Assembly (NCBI GenBank): GCA_030426445.1
Contig: JAUHYS010000029.1
Span: 1 to 13,015 of the forward strand
Direction: 5' to 3'
From: a bacterium
GTDB lineage: Bacteria > UBA10199 > DSSB01
Length of the DNA: 13,015 nucleotides
Below, in pieces: positions 1 to 6,158 of this stretch. A program made the position numbers and the translations under genes. Under the pieces are notes generated by a model. That model saw only the letters and a program-made list of their open reading frames with translations, searched no databases and was not told the DNA's origin. Within the stretch, counting starts at the first letter, position 1, and each line of letters starts with the position of its first letter.

Positions 1-63
1 AAAGCCCAGCCCCCCGATTCCCCAATCTAATACAGCAAGTTGTAATTTTTTTTGATGATTCAT
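1..63 (-). CDS. Asp/Glu racemase-like protein, N-terminal fragment cut by the left edge
   Basis: The reverse complement of 63-1 reads from an ATG without a stop to the window edge. It gives 21 residues, MNHQKKLQ followed by LAVLDWGIGGLGF. The hydrophobic strand followed by D-x-GIGGL is the N-terminal signature of the Asp/Glu racemase superfamily (glutamate racemase usually reads VFDSGIGGL). The D is the position of the catalytic or substrate-binding aspartate in that family. Here the usual Ser after Asp is Trp, which argues for a relative rather than a standard MurI. The gene starts 3 nt after the stop codon of the methyltransferase fusion (stop at 67-69), so it is almost certainly the next gene of the same operon and translationally coupled. 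No good separate Shine-Dalgarno is visible. Known: family members racemise or isomerise Asp, Glu, hydantoins or maleate. The substrate cannot be read from 21 residues. Confidence 0.72.
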   Translation of the reverse strand, partial: MNHQKKLQLAVLDWGIGGLGF

Positions 64-66
64 TTT

Positions 67-1383
67 TTAAGGATAAGCCATGTTTTGAAATTTTACGTCA
101 GAGTCTATGGGTCCACTGTCAAAAGCCAACACACGGTTATGCCACCCAATATTAATAATTTCCACCGTGTGTCCTTTAAAGCGGCTTTCTAAATACCACT
201 TCATTTCGTGTTCCGAACGAATGGGATTATACTGCAACATTTTTTTCCAGTGGGGGTGTTCGACCAATTGATTTAATTTTTTATGAAACGCCTTGTGTTT
301 TTTATGCTGGAGGTAAGATTTGAATTTACAGCGTAGAAAAAAAGGCCACTCTTTTAATTTCACCGGGGCCGTCACCATATCGATCACAAAAAGCCTGCCT
401 CCAGGACGCAACACGCGTAAGATTTCTTTTAAAATAGGGTCCCAATCTAAATAGCGAAAAGATAGCAATGAAGTCACCACATCAAAGGTATTGTCTTGAA
501 AAGGCAGAACCGGTCCGCCCACCCTTTCAAACCAAAAATGCGAATAAGACTTTTGACGTTTTCTAGCAAGTGCAATCATAGCTTCCGACAAATCCACTCC
601 CACACCCGATTGGATTTTTTTAGCAAGCTTGGTCAATAGAGCTCCATTACCACAACCGATATCTAAAACACGCGGTTGATGAATCTCCTCAAATTTGTTC
701 TCTAACCATTTCCACTCATCAAAACGCACACCGATATCCGTAAACACTTTATCATATAGCTCCGCGCACGCTTGATAGGTCTCTCCGCCCTGGGTGGGCT
801 GCGGTAGAAACTCTTTCATTTTTTCAGCCGGCATTTTTCCCAAAAACTTTTTAACACTTGCCAATAGCCCATGAGATTTTTTTCCTGGACAGCCAATAAT
901 ATAAAGAGGGGCGTTTCGAGTCTTATCATACTTTTCCCATTTAAAACGCAAAGGGTTCAATGAGACGGTTGTATACCAATGGTATCCATAGGTAGGCACT
1001 TGATGAGTACGTGCAAAAAAAGGGGCAAACCAACGAGCCGAGCGACAACAGTGGAAAAAGGCCTTAGCAGAATCACTAAAGGGGATTTTCATCTCTCGCC
1101 ATTCATAAGGGCTCAATTGCTCCGGCCACTTAACTGTCCCAAACATCGGTCCATACATCCCACTATGACCTAAAAAATGAAATTCCTTAATGCGTTTTTG
1201 TGATTGCGAAACTTTTTCAATCCTTTTTTTCAGTTCTTCCTTGGACTCGACGGCTTCGCAAAGGATAGTATGCTGTTTAAACTCCTGGGACTTTTCGTGA
1301 GCTAAGGTGAGAGCCGCTTGTTTAAACTGCGGACCACCCTCTCGGTAAAGCGTGGTATAAAAAATCGCAATGACTTCCTGCAT
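67..1383 (-). CDS. CHAT/caspase-like domain fused to class I SAM-dependent methyltransferase
   Basis: A 438-residue protein in two parts. Residues about 200-435 are a class I (Methyltransf_11-type) methyltransferase: VLDIGCGNG at 239-247 binds SAM, acidic D264 follows in GVDLSEAM, then PFQDNTFDVV at 294-303 and the post-II RVLRPGGRL at 323-331. Residues 1-170 are not part of the methyltransferase. They show strand VIAIFYTT at 4-11, strand plus His motif FHFLGHSG at 68-75, then strand plus Cys motif FFHCCRSARWFAPFFA at 109-124 and a further strand TYGYHW. This order of GHxG and (D/A/H)xCRS resembles the His-Cys dyad (H73, C113) of clan CD proteases, especially CHAT domains. The methyltransferase call is secure; the protease-like call is pattern reading and the domain may bind rather than cleave. 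Start ATG at 1383 has a GTAGGG-type Shine-Dalgarno. It lies 4 nt after the cupin gene's stop and 3 nt before the racemase-like gene. The methyl acceptor is unknown. Confidence 0.88.
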   Translation of the reverse strand: MQEVIAIFYTTLYREGGPQFKQAALTLAHEKSQEFKQHTILCEAVESKEELKKRIEKVSQSQKRIKEFHFLGHSGMYGPMFGTVKWPEQLSPYEWREMKIPFSDSAKAFFHCCRSARWFAPFFARTHQVPTYGYHWYTTVSLNPLRFKWEKYDKTRNAPLYIIGCPGKKSHGLLASVKKFLGKMPAEKMKEFLPQPTQGGETYQACAELYDKVFTDIGVRFDEWKWLENKFEEIHQPRVLDIGCGNGALLTKLAKKIQSGVGVDLSEAMIALARKRQKSYSHFWFERVGGPVLPFQDNTFDVVTSLLSFRYLDWDPILKEILRVLRPGGRLFVIDMVTAPVKLKEWPFFLRCKFKSYLQHKKHKAFHKKLNQLVEHPHWKKMLQYNPIRSEHEMKWYLESRFKGHTVEIINIGWHNRVLAFDSGPIDSDVKFQNMAYP

Positions 1384-1387
1384 GCAT

Positions 1388-1975
1388 TTACCCTACTAGG
1401 CCCCAAGATTCCCCTTTTAAAATATTTTCCTCTGAAACTGGAAGCCATGCACCGGCTTTTTGACCTACCAGATAAGTCATTTGATTTTTAACATCAAAGA
1501 CCTTCATTTTGCAAATAGGAGGAAAATAAACATGCAAACTCACGCCTTGATTCACGGCCTTCATATCATGAATTCGACCCGCTTCAACGGGGACAGATGT
1601 AGGTGAGGAAATTTCTTGAGAAGGCCCTAATCGAAGTGTTTGTTCTTGCCAAAGCCATTGGCGTTCTAAAAAATGACCTTGTAAAAAAAAGACACACCCC
1701 TGGGAAGCTTCATGGTCGTGCGGTGCACAAAAGCGATCTTCTTGCCAAGTCATGAGTAAAACTTCGCCCTCATGGTCTTGGTAAAGAAGTTTTCTTCCAT
1801 AGATTTCAGTCGAAGTTTGTGAAGGTGCTGGGATTGATATCAAGCTGATCAAGTCGATGGACTGGAATAAAATTTCATAAGCTTGAATAAGGTTTTTATG
1901 ACAAATTCGCAAGAAGTCTTGCCAGAATATGGGGTTTTCTATTTTTTTATCCATCATTCTACCCGATTTTTTCAA
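1388..1975 (-). CDS. Cysteine dioxygenase type I-like cupin
   Basis: About 195 residues, near the usual size of cysteine dioxygenase (CDO). The fold signature is present: HDH at 86-88 supplies two iron ligands, IHDM gives the third (H136), and SLHVYFPP at 146-153 carries the conserved S-x-H-x-Y with Y150 in the place of the active-site tyrosine. In mammalian CDO a cysteine five residues after the second ligand forms the Cys-Tyr cofactor. Here that position is Gly93, as in known bacterial CDOs, so no crosslink is expected. Known reaction of the family: O2-dependent oxidation of L-cysteine to cysteine sulfinate in the cytoplasm; some relatives act on 3-mercaptopropionate or other thiols. The longest reading starts at TTG (1975) behind a GGGGGTG stretch. 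ATGs at 1957 and 1954 are alternatives that would remove 6-7 residues. First gene of the minus-strand operon; its stop is 4 nt before the methyltransferase fusion. Confidence 0.88.
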   Translation of the reverse strand: MKKSGRMMDKKIENPIFWQDFLRICHKNLIQAYEILFQSIDLISLISIPAPSQTSTEIYGRKLLYQDHEGEVLLMTWQEDRFCAPHDHEASQGCVFFLQGHFLERQWLWQEQTLRLGPSQEISSPTSVPVEAGRIHDMKAVNQGVSLHVYFPPICKMKVFDVKNQMTYLVGQKAGAWLPVSEENILKGESWGLVG

Positions 1976-2015
1976 AAAGCACCCCCGTAGTTTTTAATAT
2001 AGCCCTTTATTTTTT

Positions 2016-2044
2016 ATTATCCATACCTAAATCGAAATACTTAA
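2016..2044 (-). promoter_or_regulatory. Candidate promoter of the cupin/methyltransferase/racemase operon
   Basis: Reading the minus strand, TTAAGT (2044-2039) is followed after 17 nt by GATAAT (2021-2016). The -10 matches sigma70 consensus at 5 of 6 positions and the -35 at 3 of 6. It would start transcription roughly 35 nt upstream of the TTG start at 1975. A TATATT at 2001-1996 is an alternative -10 without a recognisable -35. This is a consensus match only. Confidence 0.3.
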
Positions 2045-2116
2045 TTTTACTATTTTGACAAGACCTTGATAAAATTAGTTAAAATTTTTATTTTTTTTTA
2101 ATAGAGTCAAAAAAAA

Positions 2117-2128
2117 CTTTTGTAAAAG
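2117..2128. repeat. AT-rich palindrome CTTTT-GT-AAAAG
   Basis: Perfect 5-bp arms around a 2-nt centre, directly overlapping the candidate -35 of the downstream operon. The same arms with centre AT recur at 4485-4496, with centre TTT at 4471-4483, and with a longer centre at 10104-10119. All are intergenic and upstream of genes, so this is a candidate shared operator. Confidence 0.4.
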
Positions 2129-2147
2129 GATCAAATAAACATACAAT
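2120..2147 (+). promoter_or_regulatory. Candidate promoter of the SDR-acyltransferase operon, overlapped by a dyad
   Basis: TTGTAA at 2120-2125 and TACAAT at 2142-2147 are separated by 16 nt and match sigma70 boxes at 4 of 6 and 5 of 6 positions. The -35 lies inside the palindrome CTTTT-GT-AAAAG (2117-2128), a layout typical of a repressor operator. A second possibility is TTGACA at 2055-2060 with TAAAAT at 2080-2085, which has a perfect -35 but an overlong 19-nt spacer. The 1976-2211 gap is 236 bp, extremely AT-rich, and holds nothing else I can recognise. Confidence 0.35.
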
Positions 2148-2211
2148 ATGCACTGGAAAAATTAACAGATGAATAAACCAGAATAATACTCCTTAAAAGG
2201 AAAACAAATAC

Positions 2212-3234
2212 ATGACTAAAAAAAGCCATCCAAATAAAACCACGACACATTTTCCTCCTATCGCCTTAACTGGTAGTGGTTATAAAGGAATGACTCTTTT
2301 AAAATGGTTAGAAGAAGACCCCCGCTTTTCTAAGGTTATTTTTCTCAATTACAAAAAGCCTCAACTCAAATTAAAAAAAACCAAGTTTTATAAAATTGAT
2401 CTCACCGAAACTTTGGCAGATCTACAACTCTCTAAAATATTTAAAAAAGAAAAAATCCATACGGTAGTCCATACCGCTATGCCCATTACACCGCCTCGAA
2501 ATGTTTCCCGGGCGCATGAACTACTTTCAGTAGGTAGCATGTATGTGACCAATGCGGCTGCTTCAGCCAAGGTAAAAAAGCTTATTCTAACTTCGACCAC
2601 AGACGTTTATGGTGCTTTTCCCAATAACCCCAATTACCTAACCGAAGAGCACCCTGCTCGTGCAGCTCAACGTTCACGGTTTTTAGCGGATAAGATTGAT
2701 GCCGAAAAATATTTTCTTCGATTTGGAAAAAACCCTGGATGCACTGCGACGATTATTCGGAGTGCAACTATTTTAGGTCCTACCATTAACAGTTATAAAA
2801 CACGTTACTTTTCTTTACCTTTTGTCCATACGATTTTGGGATATGATCCGCTGGTACAATTTACCCACGAAGAAGATCTCATGCAGTCTTACCGTTTGGT
2901 CATCGAAAATAATCATCCTGGAATATTTAATATCGCTAGCTCAGGCGTGTTGCCGCTCTCAAAAGCGATTCAAATGATGGGAAAAATAAACGTTCCCTTA
3001 CTTTTATTGGGTCTAAAAACTTTAGTTCAAACCTTATGGTACCTCAATATTTCCCCTGCGCCTAGTTCACATATCGATTATTTAAAATATCTCTGTGTAG
3101 CTGCTATCGATAAAGCGCAAAAACAAATGGGCTTTCAACCTAAGTATTCTTGCATTGATGCCTTAATGGACTTTGTAGGAGCAGAAAGATTACGTCATGT
3201 CAACTTATACACTGAAACAGGAGTGACTTCATGA
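2212..3234 (+). CDS. Extended SDR / NAD-dependent epimerase-like protein with Tyr-to-Phe change
   Basis: A 340-residue Rossmann protein of the NAD-dependent epimerase/dehydratase family (usual length 310-350). The nucleotide-binding loop is LTGSGYKG (19-26), an atypical GxGxxG. DL at 63-64 fits the adenine-contacting Asp, VVHTAM at 85-90 is strand beta-4, and LTSTTDVYG at 126-134 carries the active-site Ser/Thr. The catalytic YxxxK appears as FLADK (157-161): Lys161 is kept but the catalytic Tyr is Phe157. Substrate-side motifs IIRSATILGP and GIFNIASSG are normal. Either Y133, another residue, or no residue supplies the acid/base, so the protein may be a reductase with altered chemistry or a binding/regulatory SDR. 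Start ATG follows an AAAAGGA Shine-Dalgarno. The stop overlaps the next start (ATGA, 3231-3234), linking it to a PlsC acyltransferase and suggesting a lipid-related substrate (inference). Confidence 0.88.
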   Translation: MTKKSHPNKTTTHFPPIALTGSGYKGMTLLKWLEEDPRFSKVIFLNYKKPQLKLKKTKFYKIDLTETLADLQLSKIFKKEKIHTVVHTAMPITPPRNVSRAHELLSVGSMYVTNAAASAKVKKLILTSTTDVYGAFPNNPNYLTEEHPARAAQRSRFLADKIDAEKYFLRFGKNPGCTATIIRSATILGPTINSYKTRYFSLPFVHTILGYDPLVQFTHEEDLMQSYRLVIENNHPGIFNIASSGVLPLSKAIQMMGKINVPLLLLGLKTLVQTLWYLNISPAPSSHIDYLKYLCVAAIDKAQKQMGFQPKYSCIDALMDFVGAERLRHVNLYTETGVTS

Positions 3235-4397
3235 AACAAAAAAAGCAAGCTCCCCATTTATCTTTAGTCAAAAATGCACCCACAGAAAAACCAACCTGGA
3301 TACCTCCTCTCAATGTTGAAGAAATCTCTTCACGACTGGATTTATTATGGCAACAGATCAATCATTATTTTTTGAGGATAGAAAAAAAGCTGGATGACAA
3401 AAGCGTGGTCCAAAGGCACGAAGAGATCACCCAAGAGATTAAAAACCTTAAAAGCTTATTAGCAAAACAAACCCATGACAACACTTTACCCATAATAGAA
3501 AAAAAACCTCATACACATAATACAATATTAAATGGAGTCCAAAGCTTAATAAAAAAAGTCATTCAGAAAATTCCTTTTTTAGGAAGACCGCTACTGAATG
3601 CAGAGGAACTTTCTTTAGAAAAAAGTTTTGATCCCTTTGGGCGCGACCCGGAATTTGAACAAAAACTCAAACCCTTTTTTGATTTTATGTATTATCGCTA
3701 TTGGAGGATTAGTACTCATGGCTTAGAAAACATTCCTTCGGATGGCCGTGCACTACTTGTGGGAAATCATTCGGGAACCTTACCCTGGGATGGTTCTATG
3801 CTGCGTGTCGCAGTTTCTAATGACCACCCTTCCCAACGCGATGTGCGATTTTTGGTGGAAGATTTTGTTTATTACCTTCCCTTCGTCGGCACTTATATGT
3901 ACCGAGTCGGCGGAGTCCGTGCCTCACGCGACAACGCCGAAAGACTTTTAGAGTCTGACCATTTGGTAGCGGTCTTTCCAGAAGGTGTCAAAGGGATTGG
4001 TAAACATTATTCCAAGCGGTATCACCTTCAGCGCTTTGGGCGCGGCGGTTTTATCAAACTTGCTTTAAAAACGAATAGCCCGATTATTCCAGTAGGCATT
4101 ATTGGTGCTGAGGAAATCCACCCTATTATTTATAAATCTTCTTTTCTGGCAAAACCATTGGGCATTCCCTATATTCCCATTACCCCTACTTTACCCTGGT
4201 TAGGACCCTTAGGGTTTATTCCCTTGCCCAGCAAATGGTCAATCTTTTTTGGTGAACCGATTGACCTAAGCAAATACGGCAAAAAGGCGCTTAAAGATGA
4301 ACTGCTGATCCATCAACTTAGTGAAATGGTTCGACAAAATATCCAAAAAATGATTACTGAGGAACTTAAAAAGCGACGCAGTGTTTGGACAGGATAA
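3231..4397 (+). CDS. PlsC-family (lysophospholipid-type) acyltransferase with long N-terminal extension
   Basis: 388 residues, longer than a standard PlsC (about 240). Residues 150-380 are the acyltransferase domain: NHSGTLPWD at 179-187 is block I, GGVRAS at 227-232 block II, FPEG at 249-252 block III and PVGIIGAEE at 287-295 block IV. Block I keeps the catalytic His180 and Asp187 but spaces them as HX6D instead of the classic HX4D. Residues 1-130 are charged and low in homology signal; 30-80 look like a coiled coil. Known role of the family: transfer of acyl groups from acyl-ACP or acyl-CoA to a lysophosphatidate or related acceptor at the cytoplasmic membrane. A strong GGAGTGA Shine-Dalgarno sits 6 nt before the ATG inside the end of the SDR gene. 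Probably second and last gene of this operon, since a hairpin follows the stop. The acceptor is unknown. Confidence 0.9.
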   Translation: MKQKKQAPHLSLVKNAPTEKPTWIPPLNVEEISSRLDLLWQQINHYFLRIEKKLDDKSVVQRHEEITQEIKNLKSLLAKQTHDNTLPIIEKKPHTHNTILNGVQSLIKKVIQKIPFLGRPLLNAEELSLEKSFDPFGRDPEFEQKLKPFFDFMYYRYWRISTHGLENIPSDGRALLVGNHSGTLPWDGSMLRVAVSNDHPSQRDVRFLVEDFVYYLPFVGTYMYRVGGVRASRDNAERLLESDHLVAVFPEGVKGIGKHYSKRYHLQRFGRGGFIKLALKTNSPIIPVGIIGAEEIHPIIYKSSFLAKPLGIPYIPITPTLPWLGPLGFIPLPSKWSIFFGEPIDLSKYGKKALKDELLIHQLSEMVRQNIQKMITEELKKRRSVWTG

Positions 4398-4424
4398 AAA
4401 AGCACCTTGCTTTTATTTTATTTT
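4398..4424 (+). terminator. Candidate rho-independent terminator after the acyltransferase
   Basis: Immediately after the stop codon, AAAAGCA (4398-4404) and TGCTTTT (4408-4414) form a perfect 7-bp stem with a CCT loop, followed by the T-rich tail ATTTTATTTT. Only two G:C pairs support the stem, so it is a weak terminator. A second short hairpin, TTCCC-GCTGT-GGGAA (4434-4448), follows without a T tail. Confidence 0.4.
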
Positions 4425-4465
4425 CTGTTAGATTTCCCGCTGTGGGAAGGGGTAAAGTCAATTTT

Positions 4466-4501
4466 AACTTCTTTTTTTAAAAGACTTTTATAAAAGAAGT
4501 T
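4466..4501. repeat. Nested inverted repeats in the leader of the hydrolase gene
   Basis: AACTTCTTTT (4466-4475) and AAAAGAAGTT (4492-4501) are a perfect 10-bp inverted repeat with a 16-nt interior. The same DNA can be read as two tandem palindromes, CTTTT-TTT-AAAAG (4471-4483) and CTTTT-AT-AAAAG (4485-4496), 14 bp apart. A TATAAA that could serve as a -10 lies at 4489-4494 within the second copy, but no good -35 is present. The structure ends 22 nt before the ATG at 4524. It could be a double operator, an mRNA leader hairpin, or both. Confidence 0.45.
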
Positions 4502-4523
4502 TCTTAAACCGGGTAGGAAAAAC

Positions 4524-6158
4524 ATGACCATTCACCGTTCTTTTGGAAACAAAAGTTTCCCGAGGGCTTTTGGCGACCAGCGCCGTGTAAAAATTTGTAC
4601 AGATTCTAATAAAGGCCCAATCTATTTACAAAGCGAGCCCAAGCAAGCCGAAGAAAAAAAACAAAGAGAAACCGATTCTGTTTACCTGCAAACACCTTTT
4701 ATCTCCTTTGTAATTTATAGCCCTTTATTGAGAAGACCTTCTATCTTGACAAGGCCACAAACAAACAATTCTCAAGTAACTCTAAAAGCCAAAGTCCTTG
4801 ACTGGAAAGATGCAAAGCAAAAGACTATAGGAAAAATTGGTATCTTTGACTATCAAACGCATCAGACTAACCAAAAAGCGAAACCTTACTTTGTGACAGG
4901 GCTGGATCACCCTTCGATCATGTTTAAAACTTTTCATAATCAAATTGCCTCACGTAGAAAAAGCGACTTGATTTCGATTGACCTTCCAGGCAACGGTGCC
5001 AGCGGTCTCTTTGAAGACCGAGCTATCACTGCCAAAGATCAATTTGATGCATCCGTCCAAGCCATCCAGCAAACAAGTCACGAACAAGAAAGTATTCAAC
5101 TTTTGGGAATGAGCATGGGTTCGGTTCCTGTACTGATGATCACAAATCTGTATGCTAATCATCCAGAAGAGTTTAAAAAAATACTCGGAGACCGAACACT
5201 TGAGCCATCTTTACTTTTTGTACCCATACCCAATCAAGAGCTGGTAGCATTAGGTTCAGATGTCAACAAAGCATTCCTCTTCCACCTTTTTAGAAGTATT
5301 CTTTTTAAAGGAAAAATGGAATGGGATTACGAAAAAAACTCCAAAGAGTTTTTTCTTTCTCATCATAGTCCTTCGGATCAAAAGTATCTTCGAGAGATAA
5401 TTTCTTGTAATTCAATGCCTATGAACCCCTTGACAGTTCTTAGTTTTCCCAATGAGCAAAATAAAATCTCTATTATAGACTTGGTAGAAAGGGGTTATCT
5501 AAGAATCGTCTTTCATGACCAAGATCAAGTTTTTACTGTAGAGGACCTCGCAGGTTTAGAAAAAATCCGCGGCATCTATAAAGTACCTGGAGGGCATTCG
5601 GCAGGAACAGGCAAGGATATTTCTGAGGACTACATTGAGGGTGTGCTCCAAGCCATGGATGAGAAAAAACCTCAGGGAGACGGTGTCGATGAACTTAAAA
5701 AGCAATATTCCAGGTGGCGCTACAAACCGTCAGCAGGCATACGGTTAGGTATACAAGAAGCCACAGCCTTTCTCAACTTTGATTTACTCTATGGAGTCAA
5801 AATGCAAAGAGCATTGGGCATTGCACTCTATACAGATTTTCTTGGTCAAGTTGGAATCAATTGGCAAAAGCGTGGCACATTTTCCTTTCGGCCTGCTTTA
5901 GGTCTAGGCATTGAGTTTTGGAGGCAACCTATCCGACTCCGTGCCTTTGCGGCGAACGACTTTAAAACGCTCTTTGGAAAAAAGAGCTCAATCAAGCTAG
6001 AACCTCAAGGAGGTTTCAGACTAGAATATACTGCATTAGAATTAATGGAACTCAGCCTTGAAACAAGTTTGGGTAAAAGCTATTCGTTGGATATGCAGGT
6101 TGAAAAAAATACTCAATTATTTTTCAATTTTGCCCTTAGACTGGGGTTTCTTTTTTAA
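4524..6158 (+). CDS. Alpha/beta hydrolase with C-terminal outer-membrane-barrel-like domain
   Basis: 544 residues. Residues about 105-380 look like an alpha/beta hydrolase: FVTGLDHP (123-130, oxyanion-hole strand), DLPGNGASG (153-161), nucleophile elbow GMSMGS with Ser197, candidate acid Asp332 or Asp334 in FHDQDQVF, and candidate His358 in PGGHSAG. Residues 400-544 change character: alternating hydrophobic/polar strands, many Gly and aromatics (for example ALGLGIEF, GGFRLEY), ending in NFALRLGFLF with a terminal Phe like the beta-signal of outer-membrane proteins. A small barrel of about eight strands would fit. The N-terminus is basic and polar with no recognisable signal peptide. An in-frame stop at 4491-4493 and a TAGGA Shine-Dalgarno fix the ATG at 4524, so no longer start exists. 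Secretion is therefore unexplained. Substrate unknown; esterase or lipase is the default guess. Monocistronic by layout, convergent with the next gene. Confidence 0.75.
   Translation: MTIHRSFGNKSFPRAFGDQRRVKICTDSNKGPIYLQSEPKQAEEKKQRETDSVYLQTPFISFVIYSPLLRRPSILTRPQTNNSQVTLKAKVLDWKDAKQKTIGKIGIFDYQTHQTNQKAKPYFVTGLDHPSIMFKTFHNQIASRRKSDLISIDLPGNGASGLFEDRAITAKDQFDASVQAIQQTSHEQESIQLLGMSMGSVPVLMITNLYANHPEEFKKILGDRTLEPSLLFVPIPNQELVALGSDVNKAFLFHLFRSILFKGKMEWDYEKNSKEFFLSHHSPSDQKYLREIISCNSMPMNPLTVLSFPNEQNKISIIDLVERGYLRIVFHDQDQVFTVEDLAGLEKIRGIYKVPGGHSAGTGKDISEDYIEGVLQAMDEKKPQGDGVDELKKQYSRWRYKPSAGIRLGIQEATAFLNFDLLYGVKMQRALGIALYTDFLGQVGINWQKRGTFSFRPALGLGIEFWRQPIRLRAFAANDFKTLFGKKSSIKLEPQGGFRLEYTALELMELSLETSLGKSYSLDMQVEKNTQLFFNFALRLGFLF
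6132..6156 (+). terminator. Candidate terminator embedded in the 3' end of the hydrolase gene
   Basis: GCCCT (6132-6136) can pair with GGGGT (6143-6147, including two G-U pairs) around a 6-nt loop, followed by TTCTTTTTT up to 6156, which runs into the TAA stop. The genes on both strands end here with overlapping stops, so no intergenic terminator is possible. A stem this short is weak evidence. Confidence 0.3.

Noticed and set aside
1976..2211. A riboswitch or small RNA in the largest divergent gap.
   Set aside because: The stretch is almost pure A/T runs with no GC-rich stems or conserved-looking core; only promoter-like boxes and one palindrome are visible.
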